A stretch of DNA of 64,000 bases from Vibrio ulleungensis (GCF_016900875.1 NZ_JAFEUM010000008.1:62001-126000), one strand, 5' to 3'; shown: positions 17,589 through 26,055, counted from the first letter of the stretch. Notes: generated by a model not told the origin, from the sequence alone. A program made the numbers and translations.

Positions 17589-18245
17589 ATGTTTACTGGA
17601 ATTGTAGAGGCCGTCGGCCGATTGCGCTCATTAACCCCTACGGGTGAAGACGTCTCAATCTGTGTCGAATCAACGAGCCTCGATATGAGCGATGTCGCAT
17701 TAGGCGACAGCATAGCGACTAACGGTGTTTGCTTAACGGTCACCGCTTTTGATGCAAACAGCTATACCGCCGACCTTTCCGTCGAAACGCTTAATAAGAC
17801 GGGCTTTGCAGATTACCAAGCCGGTGATTATGTGAACTTAGAAAAAGCGATGCTACCGACCACTCGCTTTGGCGGTCATATTGTCTCTGGACACGTAGAT
17901 GGTGTCGGGACGATTATCGAGCGCCTTGCTGTAGGTCGAGCCATAGAGTTTTGGGTTGAAACACCGGCCGAACTTATGCGCTATATTGCCGAGAAAGGTT
18001 CTATTACCGTCGATGGTATAAGCTTAACAGTGAATGCGTTAAGAAAGAATGCGTTTAAGCTAACCATTGTACCGCATACATCGAGCGAAACCACTATTGA
18101 TCGGTTTGCTGTCGGTCACCGCGTGAACTTGGAAGTGGATGTGTTGGCACGCTATATGGAACGACTTTTAGACGCGAAAGCGCAAGGTGATAAACCCGAG
18201 TCCAGCATCAGTTTAGAATTTTTACAACGTAATGGTTTTGCCTAG
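17589..18245 (+). CDS. ribE: Riboflavin synthase, alpha chain
   Basis: This enzyme dismutates two 6,7-dimethyl-8-ribityllumazine molecules to riboflavin. The 218-residue protein shows the two tandem lumazine-binding barrels: MFTGIVEAVG...NGVCLTV in the first half and GHIVSGHVDGVG...VDGISLTVN in the second. The ATG at 17589, 6 bases after AGGA, gives the canonical MFTGIVE; a TTG five codons earlier is rejected. In other vibrios the next gene is the fused ribBA, but here a 170-base spacer leads straight to ribH. The symbol ribE is the Vibrio/Bacillus use; E. coli calls it ribC. Confidence 0.96.
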   Translation: MFTGIVEAVGRLRSLTPTGEDVSICVESTSLDMSDVALGDSIATNGVCLTVTAFDANSYTADLSVETLNKTGFADYQAGDYVNLEKAMLPTTRFGGHIVSGHVDGVGTIIERLAVGRAIEFWVETPAELMRYIAEKGSITVDGISLTVNALRKNAFKLTIVPHTSSETTIDRFAVGHRVNLEVDVLARYMERLLDAKAQGDKPESSISLEFLQRNGFA

Positions 18246-18275
18246 TCGCACAACAGATCATAGTGAGATTTTACG

Positions 18276-18330
18276 AATCGGTGCAGTTGCCTTGTTGTGG
18301 TAATCGATTAACACCGATTTTTATTATTTA
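18276..18330 (+). terminator. Inverted repeat with T-rich tail between ribE and ribH
   Basis: AATCGGTG (18276-18283) and CACCGATT (18312-18319) are perfect complements 28 bases apart and are followed by TTTATTATTT. It could be a long-loop terminator or attenuator of the nrdR-ribDE transcript. The loop contains the palindrome AATCGATT. Function is inferred. Confidence 0.45.
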
Positions 18331-18343
18331 CATCGGAGAATCT

Positions 18344-18374
18344 TTGGATATCGCTCACAAATTTGTGCTAGAAT
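18344..18374 (+). promoter_or_regulatory. Probable ribH promoter
   Basis: An extended -10 (TGCTAGAAT, with TAGAAT at 18369-18374) has TTGGAT at 18344-18349 as a weak -35 with long spacing. It would let ribH-nusB-thiL-pgpA be transcribed apart from ribDE. Confidence 0.5.
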
Positions 18375-18415
18375 CCTGCGATTCTCACTTTATCAAATTG
18401 GTTTAAGGAAGGCTT

Positions 18416-18886
18416 ATGAAAGTGATCGAGGGTGGATTCCCAGCTCCAAACGCGAAAATTGCGATCGTTATTTCTCGTTTTAACAGCTTTATTAACGAAA
18501 GCTTATTGTCTGGTGCTATCGATACTTTAAAGCGCCACGGCCAAGTCAGCGAAGATAACATTACTGTTGTTCGTTGTCCTGGAGCGGTTGAGTTACCTCT
18601 TGTGGCACAACGTGTAGCTAAAACCGGTCGTTATGATGCGATCGTGTCTTTAGGTACCGTTATCCGTGGTGGTACACCTCACTTTGATTATGTGTGTAGC
18701 GAATGCAACAAAGGTTTGGCGCAAGTGTCGTTGGAGTTTAGTCTTCCAGTCGCGTTTGGTGTCCTTACTGTTGATACCATTGATCAAGCGATCGAGCGCG
18801 CAGGAACCAAGGCTGGTAATAAAGGTGCAGAGGCTGCATTGAGTGCGCTAGAGATGATCAACGTTCTATCTGAAATCGATTCCTAA
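18416..18886 (+). CDS. ribH: 6,7-dimethyl-8-ribityllumazine synthase
   Basis: RibH condenses ArPP-derived aminouracil with dihydroxybutanone phosphate to lumazine, the substrate of RibE. The 156-residue protein shows IVISRFNSFINESLLSGA near the N-terminus, RCPGAVELPL, SLGTVIRGGTPHFDYV (His of this segment is the catalytic one), and the GNKGAEAA tail. AAGGAAGG precedes the ATG. nusB follows 10 bases later; this pairing is widely conserved. It has its own likely promoter. Confidence 0.97.
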   Translation: MKVIEGGFPAPNAKIAIVISRFNSFINESLLSGAIDTLKRHGQVSEDNITVVRCPGAVELPLVAQRVAKTGRYDAIVSLGTVIRGGTPHFDYVCSECNKGLAQVSLEFSLPVAFGVLTVDTIDQAIERAGTKAGNKGAEAALSALEMINVLSEIDS

Positions 18887-18896
18887 GGGAGGCCGT

Positions 18897-19352
18897 GTGA
18901 AACCAGCCGCACGCAGAAATGCACGTCAATTTGCCTTACAAGCGATCTACTCGTGGCAAATTACTAAAGAAAATATCGCTAACATAGAAGAAAGCTTTCT
19001 AGCTGGCGAAAAGTACGACGAAGAACAGCATCACGCGGAAGAGCCGTCTCTTAACGAAAAAGAGACCGATGTCGCTTATTTCCGTGAGTTGTTCACCGGC
19101 GTGGCTCTAAACCATCAGCAACTGGACAGCAAGTTGCGTCCATACCTATCTCGCCCTATGCAAGATTTGGATATGATGGAGCTAGCGCTACTTCGTTTAG
19201 CAATGTTCGAAATGGTGCATTGCCAAGAAGTGCCGTACAAAGTAGTGATCAACGAAGCCATCGAACTGGCTAAGGTGTTCGGTGCTGAAGACAGTCACAA
19301 ATTTGTGAATGGTGTGCTAGATAAAGCCGCACCGCATGTTCGCAAGAAGTAA
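18897..19352 (+). CDS. nusB: Transcription antitermination protein NusB
   Basis: NusB with S10 (NusE) binds boxA RNA and promotes antitermination in rRNA operons. The 151-residue protein has KPAARRNARQFALQAIYSWQ at the N-terminus and PYKVVINEAIELAKVFG followed by FVNGVLDKAAP at the C-terminus. Start is GTG at 18897, 4 bases after AAGGGAGG, giving the family start KPAARR. An acidic insertion at about residues 40-58 is longer than in E. coli. It lies between ribH and thiL with a terminator after it. Confidence 0.96.
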   Translation: MKPAARRNARQFALQAIYSWQITKENIANIEESFLAGEKYDEEQHHAEEPSLNEKETDVAYFRELFTGVALNHQQLDSKLRPYLSRPMQDLDMMELALLRLAMFEMVHCQEVPYKVVINEAIELAKVFGAEDSHKFVNGVLDKAAPHVRKK

Positions 19353-19357
19353 TTCCT

Positions 19358-19385
19358 AAGGTCAGCATTTGCTGACCTTTCTTTT
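19358..19385 (+). terminator. Hairpin terminator between nusB and thiL
   Basis: AAGGTCAGCA pairs with TGCTGACCTT around TT, followed by TCTTTT. It leaves about 25 bases before thiL, so thiL is probably served by read-through. Confidence 0.75.
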
Positions 19386-19412
19386 ATCTGCATTTCAAAG
19401 GAATCGAAAATC

Positions 19413-20402
19413 ATGGCAGGCGAGTTCGATCTTATCGAGCAATTCTTTTCCAAACGACAAACCTCTCGAAAGGACGTTCTGTTATCCATTGGTGATGATT
19501 GTGCGTTAGTTAAGCCTCCTGAATTTAGCCAGATAGCCGTGAGTACCGATACCATGGTCGCGGGTACACACTTTTTAGCTGATGCCGATCCTGCTTGGTT
19601 AGCCCGAAAAGCGCTGTCTTCGAATCTATCTGATCTTGCGGCAATGGGCGCAGTGCCGGCATGGGTCTCTTTAGCCCTGACGTTGCCTGAAATGGATACT
19701 GAGTGGTTAAAGGCGTTTAGTGACGCATTCCACCAGTTTGCCGACTACTATGATATCCAGCTAATTGGCGGTGATACCACGAAAGGACCGATGAGCATTA
19801 CGCTCACAGTTCAAGGCTTGCTTCCTGAAGGCAAAGCACTCACTCGACGTGGTGCTTCTGTAGGCGACTGGATTTACGTGACTGGGAATCTCGGTGATGC
19901 AAAAGCTGGACTTGATGTCATCCTTAATACCGTTCACGGTGGCGTTGCCTCTCAGCCAAGTGCGCTTTTAAAGGTACTTGAAAAACGCCACTTTGAAAGT
20001 ACACCACGTATTTACGCGGGGCAACAGCTGCTTAATCGAGCATCGGCTGCAATTGATATTTCAGATGGCCTGTATGCGGATCTGTCACACATACTGTCTC
20101 ACTCAAGTGTCAGTGCTCGGTTGGATGTCGATGCGTTGCCATTATCTGCAGAGCTTCAAGAGTACTGCAGTGATCCGCAACAGGCTCAGCAGTATGCACT
20201 TACTAGCGGTGAAGAGTACGAGCTGTGCTTTATTGTGCCTGAGCTTCATCGAGGCAGTATAGAAATCGAGTTGGCGAATATTGGTACTCATATCACATGC
20301 ATTGGTCAGATTCAGTCGGGCTCAGGCATCGTTTTACATGCTAGCGGTGAGCCGCTAAACTGGACGTTATCCGGTTTTGACCACTTTAATAATAATGACT
20401 AA
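19413..20402 (+). CDS. thiL: Thiamine-monophosphate kinase
   Basis: ThiL phosphorylates thiamine monophosphate to the active cofactor thiamine diphosphate. The 329-residue protein belongs to the AIRS/PurM fold: SIGDDCALV and STDTMVAGTHFL near the N-terminus, LSSNLSDLAAMGA, IGGDTTKG with metal-binding Asp residues, and AAIDISDGLYADLSHIL. The C-terminal TSGEEYELCF is typical. It overlaps pgpA by 8 bases, which shows translational coupling. The ATG at 19413 is preceded by AAAGGAATCG. Confidence 0.96.
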   Translation: MAGEFDLIEQFFSKRQTSRKDVLLSIGDDCALVKPPEFSQIAVSTDTMVAGTHFLADADPAWLARKALSSNLSDLAAMGAVPAWVSLALTLPEMDTEWLKAFSDAFHQFADYYDIQLIGGDTTKGPMSITLTVQGLLPEGKALTRRGASVGDWIYVTGNLGDAKAGLDVILNTVHGGVASQPSALLKVLEKRHFESTPRIYAGQQLLNRASAAIDISDGLYADLSHILSHSSVSARLDVDALPLSAELQEYCSDPQQAQQYALTSGEEYELCFIVPELHRGSIEIELANIGTHITCIGQIQSGSGIVLHASGEPLNWTLSGFDHFNNND

Positions 20403-20898
20403 TCCAATCGCATTACTTTCACTTAAAAACCCCTGGCACCTGCTCGCAACAGGATTTGGTTCTGGGCTATCGCCTATTGTTCCTGGCACTATGGGGACAC
20501 TTGCGTCAATTCCTCTGTACTTGCTCTTGGTGCAGTTGCCAGTCAGTGCCTACATCGTGGTGTTGATTGTCACCTTTTTCATCGGGATAAAAATCTGTCA
20601 GGTCGCTTCTGACGACATGGGCGTTCACGATCACGGCTCTATTGTTTGGGATGAGTTTGTTGGTATGTGGCTAACCATGCTGATCGTACCGTTACTTAAA
20701 TTACCCGCCGATGAGTGGAAGTGGTTGATCGCAGGGTTTGTGTTATTTCGATTTTTCGACATGGTTAAGCCATGGCCAATAGGCTGGCTGGATGCGCGCA
20801 TTCACGGTGGGCTGGGCATTATGATTGACGATATCGTCGCTGGAATCATGGCCGGTATTTCACTTTATATCGTGGGATTGGCGGCTGGGTGGCTTTAA
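20395..20898 (+). CDS. pgpA: Phosphatidylglycerophosphatase A
   Basis: PgpA removes the phosphate from phosphatidylglycerophosphate in the inner membrane, giving phosphatidylglycerol. The 167-residue protein has NPWHLLATGFGSGLSPIVPG at the start, then the acidic catalytic stretch MGVHDHGSIVWDEFVGMW, KPWPIGWLDARIHGGLGIM and DDIVAG, with three or four membrane helices. The ATG at 20395 overlaps the thiL stop by 8 bases; an upstream ATG inside thiL is rejected because it adds a non-family extension. The thiL-pgpA coupling is conserved in gamma-proteobacteria. Confidence 0.95.
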   Translation: MTNPIALLSLKNPWHLLATGFGSGLSPIVPGTMGTLASIPLYLLLVQLPVSAYIVVLIVTFFIGIKICQVASDDMGVHDHGSIVWDEFVGMWLTMLIVPLLKLPADEWKWLIAGFVLFRFFDMVKPWPIGWLDARIHGGLGIMIDDIVAGIMAGISLYIVGLAAGWL

Positions 20899-20955
20899 CT
20901 ATCCGTTGCTAAGCTTGAGCAAGCCTCAAAGCATAAGAGCTGTACTATCATAAAA

Positions 20956-20987
20956 AGTGATAGACACAAAAAGTATCAGACACAAAA
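20956..20987. repeat. Two adjacent 16-base imperfect direct repeats
   Basis: AGTGATAGACACAAAA is followed immediately by AGTATCAGACACAAAA; 13 of 16 bases agree. It lies between pgpA and the shared terminator and is probably a slippage duplication. Confidence 0.7.
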
Positions 20988-21018
20988 AAGGTGAACCTCG
21001 GTTCACCTTTTTGTTTTT
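20985..21018. terminator. Bidirectional terminator between pgpA and dxs
   Basis: AAAAAGGTGAAC pairs with GTTCACCTTTTT around CTCG. The plus strand has a long T run after it; the minus strand also reads T-rich, so it serves both convergent genes. Confidence 0.9.
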
Positions 21019-21028
21019 TTAGTCAGTG

Positions 21029-22900
21029 CTACTTCTGTTGGTATTGTTGTATTTGCTTGATAATACCCGCGCCATCAATACCCAGTAGGGCATGCATCTC
21101 TTCTTGAGTGCCTTGTGCTACGAAGTGATCTGGCAAACCAATGTTTAGGGTTGGCTTGAGCAGCTTCTCCTGCATCAGATATTCCACTACCGCAGAGCCT
21201 GCACCACCTTTTATCGCGTTTTCTTCCACTGTCACAAGCAGGTCGTACTGCTCGGCCAGTTCACGGATTAACGCTTCATCGAGAGGCTTAACAAAGCGCA
21301 TATCGGCGACCGTGGCATCAAGTGCGTCCGCCGCTTCTAGCGCGTAAGGCAGCATGGTGCCAAAGCTTAAAATTGCGATGTTGTTTGAGTCACTTTGGCG
21401 AATTATTCGGCCTTTGCCTATTTCAAGCGCTGTGAACTCTGTTTGCAGCTCGGTACCCATGCCGTTACCACGAGGGTAACGAACCGCGCTAGGTCCTTGA
21501 TGCTGATGCCCAGTATAGAGCATTTGACGACATTCGTTTTCATCACTTGGTGCCATAATCACTAAGTTGGGAATGCAGCGCATATAGCTTAGATCGAACG
21601 CACCTTGGTGTGTTTGGCCATCGGCTCCAACGAGTCCAGCACGGTCTATGGCAAACATTACCGGTAAGTTCATGATAGCGATATCGTGAATAAGCTGATC
21701 ATACCCTCGTTGTAAGAACGTAGAGTAAATCGCCACGATGGGATGATTTCCTGATATCGCCAGTCCACTTGCTAGGGTGACGGCGTGCTGCTCTGCAATG
21801 GCAACGTCAAAGTATTGCTCAGGAAAGGCTTTAGAGAAACGAACCATACCCGAGCCTTCACGCATGGCAGGAGTGATCGCCATGAGTTTTGGATCAATTG
21901 CGGCCATGTCACACAGGAAATCACCAAATATCTTAGAAAAGCTTGGCTTGCCGCCGCCGCTTTTAGGTAATGAGTCGTGGTTTGGGTCGAATTTTGGTAC
22001 GCCGTGGTAACCAATGGGATCTTTTTCCGCTGGTGCGTAACCTTTGCCTTTTTTGGTCATGACATGTAAAAACTGCGGGCCTTTTAGGTTTCGCATGTTT
22101 TTTAGTGTCTTGATGAGCTCTAATACATCATGGCCATCGATAGGGCCAATGTAATTAAAGCCAAATTCTTCAAACATGGTTCCAGGAACGACCATGCCTT
22201 TTAAATGTTCTTCAGTGCGTCGCACCAGCTCTTTAATCGGTGGAACACCAGAAAGCACTTTCTTGCCACCTTCTCGAATCGAGGTGTACAAGTTGCCTGA
22301 TAATACTTGTGCCAGATGGTTGTTAAGGGCTCCAACGTTTTCTGAAATCGACATTTCGTTGTCGTTAAGAACCACAAGCATGTCGGGATGAATGTCGCCG
22401 GCGTGGTTCATGGCTTCAAAAGCCATACCCGCAGTTATCGCGCCATCGCCAATCACACTGACCACTTTTCTGTCTTTGCCTTCTTTGGCGGCGCCGATAG
22501 CTACGCCTAAACCGGCACTGATGGACGTCGATGAGTGCCCAACAGACAGCACGTCATACTCACTTTCTTCACGCCAAGGGAAAGGGTGTAAGCCATCTTT
22601 TTGTCGAATCGTTGGCAACTGCTCGCGACGGCCAGTCAGTATCTTATGTGGGTAGGCTTGGTGGCCAACATCCCAAATCAATTGGTCGAAGGGCGTTTCG
22701 TATACATAGTGAATTGCTACGGTTAGTTCGACCGCTCCCAAACCAGAGGCTAGATGGCCGCTAGATTGACTCACCGAGTTTAGTAAGTAGGTGCGCAGTT
22801 CTTCACATAATTGTGGCAGTTGCTCTTTAGGAAGCGAACGCAACTCGTCGGGCGTGTTGGCGGCCGCTAAAAGAGGGTATTTGGCAATATCTAAACTCAT
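21029..22900 (-). CDS. dxs: 1-deoxy-D-xylulose-5-phosphate synthase
   Basis: Dxs condenses pyruvate and glyceraldehyde phosphate to DXP, the entry to the MEP isoprenoid pathway and to thiamine and pyridoxal synthesis. The 623-residue protein is a transketolase-type enzyme: GHLASGLG, WDVGHQAYPHKILTGR, the diphosphate-binding GDGAITAGMAFEAMN, catalytic Glu in VAIAEQHAVTLASG, and a C-terminal transketolase domain with VTVEENAIKGG. The ATG at 22900 gives the family start (SLDIAKYPLL); a TTG 14 codons upstream would overlap ispA and is rejected. It lies 10 bases after ispA in the xseB-ispA-dxs operon. Confidence 0.97.
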   Translation of the reverse strand: MSLDIAKYPLLAAANTPDELRSLPKEQLPQLCEELRTYLLNSVSQSSGHLASGLGAVELTVAIHYVYETPFDQLIWDVGHQAYPHKILTGRREQLPTIRQKDGLHPFPWREESEYDVLSVGHSSTSISAGLGVAIGAAKEGKDRKVVSVIGDGAITAGMAFEAMNHAGDIHPDMLVVLNDNEMSISENVGALNNHLAQVLSGNLYTSIREGGKKVLSGVPPIKELVRRTEEHLKGMVVPGTMFEEFGFNYIGPIDGHDVLELIKTLKNMRNLKGPQFLHVMTKKGKGYAPAEKDPIGYHGVPKFDPNHDSLPKSGGGKPSFSKIFGDFLCDMAAIDPKLMAITPAMREGSGMVRFSKAFPEQYFDVAIAEQHAVTLASGLAISGNHPIVAIYSTFLQRGYDQLIHDIAIMNLPVMFAIDRAGLVGADGQTHQGAFDLSYMRCIPNLVIMAPSDENECRQMLYTGHQHQGPSAVRYPRGNGMGTELQTEFTALEIGKGRIIRQSDSNNIAILSFGTMLPYALEAADALDATVADMRFVKPLDEALIRELAEQYDLLVTVEENAIKGGAGSAVVEYLMQEKLLKPTLNIGLPDHFVAQGTQEEMHALLGIDGAGIIKQIQQYQQK

Positions 22901-22910
22901 AAAATACTTC

Positions 22911-23795
22911 TTAGTACTCTCTTTGCACAACGTATCGAGCAAAGTCTTCTAATAGTTGGGTATTGTAAGGGATTGTTGCGAGCGCATGAAGCGCTTGTTG
23001 CAAAAGTGTGTCAGCTTTTTGCTGTGCACCATCCAAACCCAATAAAGATGGGTAAGTTGATTTATTCAGTTCTAAATCAGACCCTTGCGGTTTACCTAAT
23101 GTTTCAGTATCGCTGACCACATCTAAAATGTCATCTTGTACCTGGAAGGCTAATCCAAGCTTGTTTGAGTATTCACTCAAGGCTGGAAGAATTTGTTGGC
23201 CTTTTTCGCCACTGGCTAACGCCCCTAATGTTACTGCGCATTCAATCAAGGTACCCGTTTTATGCTGATGAATAGCTTGCAAATGAGCAATGTCTACAGC
23301 TCTGTTTTCGGCCTCAAGATCCATCGCTTGGCCAACACACATTCCCGCAGCGCCACTGGCTTTGGCCAACTCACTGATCATGTTTATTCTGAAGGGCTCG
23401 GCCGATGGGGCAAGTTCGCCATCTGCGAGTACACTAAACGCAAGAGTTTGCAGGGCATCACCCGCTAATATCGCGGTTGCTTCGTCAAATTCGATATGAC
23501 AGGTAGCCTTACCGCGTCGCAGCTCGTCATCATCCATAGCGGGAAGATCGTCGTGTACTAGCGAATAAGCATGAATACATTCAATAGCACTCGCAGGTGT
23601 GTCTAGATCTTCAGGCTGAGTGCCAAGCATTTCGCCGACGGCATAGACCAAAAAGGGGCGTATACGCTTGCCTCCTAATAACAGTGCATATTGCATTGCT
23701 TTTAGGAGTTGATGGTCAGCAAAGGGGTGCTGCGTTACCCAAGCTTCGAGCTGTTGATTACTGCGAGTTTGATAAGGCGTTAAAAAGTGCGGCAT
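22911..23795 (-). CDS. ispA: Farnesyl diphosphate synthase
   Basis: IspA adds two IPP units to DMAPP, making the C15 precursor for quinones and undecaprenyl carrier. The 294-residue protein has GGKRIRPFL, the first aspartate-rich motif DDLPAMDDDELRRGK (Asp82-Asp88), HKTGTLIECAV, and the second motif QVQDDILDV. Its ATG shares a base with the xseB stop (TAATG), indicating translational coupling. Product feeds UppS, encoded at about 51.6 kb. Confidence 0.97.
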   Translation of the reverse strand: MPHFLTPYQTRSNQQLEAWVTQHPFADHQLLKAMQYALLLGGKRIRPFLVYAVGEMLGTQPEDLDTPASAIECIHAYSLVHDDLPAMDDDELRRGKATCHIEFDEATAILAGDALQTLAFSVLADGELAPSAEPFRINMISELAKASGAAGMCVGQAMDLEAENRAVDIAHLQAIHQHKTGTLIECAVTLGALASGEKGQQILPALSEYSNKLGLAFQVQDDILDVVSDTETLGKPQGSDLELNKSTYPSLLGLDGAQQKADTLLQQALHALATIPYNTQLLEDFARYVVQREY

Positions 23796-24043
23796 TAGCT
23801 ATCTTGTGGTGTGACATTAGATTCAAATTGACTGAGTTGCTCGCTGTTTTCGAGCAATATTTCTACCCGCTGCTCCGCATCACTCAACTTTCCTTGGCTG
23901 GCTCTTGCCAACAAAATGCCGCGCTCAAACTGCTTCAACGCGTCTTCCAAGTTTAGGTCACCTTGCTCTAGCTGATTGACTATTCGATCAAGTTCGCCAA
24001 GCGACTCTTCAAAGGACATGTTTTCTGGTTTTTTCACAGCCAT
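23795..24043 (-). CDS. xseB: Exodeoxyribonuclease VII small subunit
   Basis: XseB is the small helical subunit of exonuclease VII, which degrades single-stranded DNA with XseA (encoded elsewhere). The 82-residue protein shows SFEESLGELDRIVNQLEQGD and LNLEDALKQFERGILLAR, the family signature, and is predicted fully helical. The ATG at 24043 gives the normal length of about 80; the frame is open 15 codons further but that extension is not family-like. Stop and ispA start overlap by one base. The xseB-ispA-dxs order is widely conserved. Confidence 0.95.
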   Translation of the reverse strand: MAVKKPENMSFEESLGELDRIVNQLEQGDLNLEDALKQFERGILLARASQGKLSDAEQRVEILLENSEQLSQFESNVTPQDS

Positions 24044-24142
24044 GGGAGCACTTTTTAGGGTTCGAAATAGAATCAGTGCAAGGTACATGAGCTAAGGGAC
24101 AGGGTCAAATCGAATGTGCTGAAATTGTTACTTTTTCACAGC

Positions 24143-24213
24143 CTAAAGTGAACATTGTGGGTGGTTGATATTTCAATGTGATTTCATTGAGGATGTTGTA
24201 TTGCTCACTTTAG
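24143..24213. repeat. Inverted repeat between divergent xseB and pomA
   Basis: CTAAAGTGA (24143-24151) and TCACTTTAG (24205-24213) are perfect complements 53 bases apart in the divergent promoter region. They could be paired operator half-sites or a hairpin in a pomA leader. No regulator is recognised. Confidence 0.45.
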
Positions 24214-24309
24214 AGGTAGGAAAAGAGTAAAAAGGGATTAAAGAATTGGATCTTTGGCCGATAACACCAGTAGGAAATTAACTTTGTTACCATTTCAAAG
24301 AGGTTTAGA

Positions 24310-25074
24310 GTGGATTTAGCAACCTTAATTGGATTACTAGGATCGTTCGCGTTTATCGTCATGGCGATGGTCATTGGTGGGGGCTTGATGCTGTTCGCCG
24401 ATACCACATCAGTGTTGATCGTTGTGGGCGGTTCATTTTTTGTCGTCATGATGAAATTTGAAATGGGTCAGTTCTTTGCAGCGGCGAAAATCGCAGTTAA
24501 AGCCTTCATGTTTAAAGTGGATCGCCCTGATGATCTCATTACTCGTATTGTAGAGATGGCAGATGCGGCGCGTAAAGGTGGCTTTTTGGCGCTTGAAGAG
24601 ATGGAAATCACTAACTCTTTTATGCAAAAAGGCATCGACATGCTGGTGGACGGTCACGACGCCGATGTAGTGCGTACCGCGTTAGAAAAAGACATTGATT
24701 TAACCGATGCCAGACATGATCAAGGCGCGAGAGTGTTTAAGGCGTTTGGTGATGTTGCCCCAGCGATGGGAATGATCGGCACCTTGATCGGTTTGGTGGG
24801 AATGCTGTCAAACATGGATGATCCCAAATCAATTGGTCCTGCGATGGCAATCGCCCTTTTAACCACACTTTACGGTGCAATGCTGGCAAACATGATCTTT
24901 ATTCCTATTGCCGATAAATTGACTCTGCGCCGTGAACAAGAAGTGCTCAATCGAAATCTGATTATGGATGGGGTATTAGCCATTCAAGATGGTCAGAACC
25001 CTCGCGTTATTGATTCATACCTTAAGAACTATTTGAATGAGACTAAACGCGCACTTGACGTTGATGCTGAGTAG
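24310..25074 (+). CDS. pomA: Flagellar motor stator protein PomA (sodium type)
   Basis: PomA is the MotA-like stator subunit that, with PomB, converts sodium flow into flagellar rotation. The 254-residue inner-membrane protein is very similar to the Vibrio PomA: MDLATLIGLLGSFAFIVMAM, LVDGHDADVVRTALEKDI, GDVAPAMGMIGTLIGLVGML, and LLTTLYGAMLANMIFIPIAD. It has four membrane segments and a large cytoplasmic loop after helix 2 that touches FliG. Start is GTG at 24310, with AGAGG 6 bases upstream. pomB follows 8 bases later. Confidence 0.97.
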   Translation: MDLATLIGLLGSFAFIVMAMVIGGGLMLFADTTSVLIVVGGSFFVVMMKFEMGQFFAAAKIAVKAFMFKVDRPDDLITRIVEMADAARKGGFLALEEMEITNSFMQKGIDMLVDGHDADVVRTALEKDIDLTDARHDQGARVFKAFGDVAPAMGMIGTLIGLVGMLSNMDDPKSIGPAMAIALLTTLYGAMLANMIFIPIADKLTLRREQEVLNRNLIMDGVLAIQDGQNPRVIDSYLKNYLNETKRALDVDAE

Positions 25075-25082
25075 GCCAAATT

Positions 25083-26036
25083 ATGGCAAAAAAGAAGTGT
25101 AAATGCCCACCACCAGGCGCGCCATTATGGATGGCGACGTTTTCTGACTTAATGTCACTGTTGATGTGCTTTTTTGTACTGCTGCTCTCATTTTCTGAGA
25201 TGGACGTACTGAAGTTCAAACAGATCGCAGGCTCGATGAAGTTTGCGTTTGGTGTGCAAAATCAAATTGAAGTAAAAGACATCCCTAAAGGCACCAGCGT
25301 AATAGCGCAGGAGTTTCGTCCTGGTCGTCCAGAGCCGACTCCTATCGATGTGATCATGCAGCAAACCATCGATATGACGAGGCAAACTCTGGATTTTCAC
25401 GAAGGGGAGTCGGATCGAGCAGGTGGAACACGCCGTGATGCAGGCACGCTAACTGGCGGGCAGTCTCCTGAGTCATCGACAAAGATGAACCAAAACAACG
25501 AAGATCAACAGCAGCAGCAACAGCAAAATCAGAATAAGGCCGACTCTCAGTCAGAAGAAACTAATCACTTGTTAGAGTCGATCAAAAAAGCCCTCGCGCG
25601 CGAAATAGAGCAAGGTGCCATTGACGTTGAAAACCTTGGCCAACAGCTGATTATCCGCATTCGTGAAAATGGTGCATTCCCTGAAGGATCCGCCTATTTG
25701 CAACCCAAGTTCCGACCACTGGTGAGACAAATTGCCGATCTAGCGAAAGACGTGCCTGGAATCATTATGGTTTCGGGTCATACCGACAATCGCCAGTTGG
25801 ATTCCGAGCTGTATCGTTCAAATTGGGATTTGTCGTCGCAGCGAGCTGTATCGGTTGCCCATGAGATGGAAAAAGTGAAAGGGTTTGACCACGCCAGACT
25901 GCGAGTTCGTGGCATGGCAGATACCGAGCCGCTTAACGACAACAGCACACGCGAGCTTAGAGCGTTGAACCGTCGAGTAGAGATCAACATCATGCAAGGC
26001 AAAGCGAAGCTAAGTGATGAGGTCAGCGTTCGCTAA
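25083..26036 (+). CDS. pomB: Flagellar motor stator protein PomB (sodium type)
   Basis: PomB is the MotB-like subunit that carries sodium through the stator and anchors it to peptidoglycan. The 317-residue protein has one membrane helix with the ion-binding Asp22 in MATFSDLMSLLMCFFVLLLS, a plug/linker region, and a C-terminal OmpA-type domain (VSGHTDNRQLDS, NWDLSSQRAVSVA, LNRRVEI). Two cysteines precede the helix (CKCPPPG). The linker contains a run of seven Gln at about residues 141-147, encoded by CAG/CAA repeats. It is co-transcribed with pomA and ends at a terminator. Confidence 0.97.
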   Translation: MAKKKCKCPPPGAPLWMATFSDLMSLLMCFFVLLLSFSEMDVLKFKQIAGSMKFAFGVQNQIEVKDIPKGTSVIAQEFRPGRPEPTPIDVIMQQTIDMTRQTLDFHEGESDRAGGTRRDAGTLTGGQSPESSTKMNQNNEDQQQQQQQNQNKADSQSEETNHLLESIKKALAREIEQGAIDVENLGQQLIIRIRENGAFPEGSAYLQPKFRPLVRQIADLAKDVPGIIMVSGHTDNRQLDSELYRSNWDLSSQRAVSVAHEMEKVKGFDHARLRVRGMADTEPLNDNSTRELRALNRRVEINIMQGKAKLSDEVSVR

Positions 26037-26055
26037 ATTGCATAGGATTTACATA

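Noticed and set aside
18246..18415. FMN riboswitch before ribH
   Set aside because: The conserved RFN elements are not found; only a simple inverted repeat and a promoter are seen.
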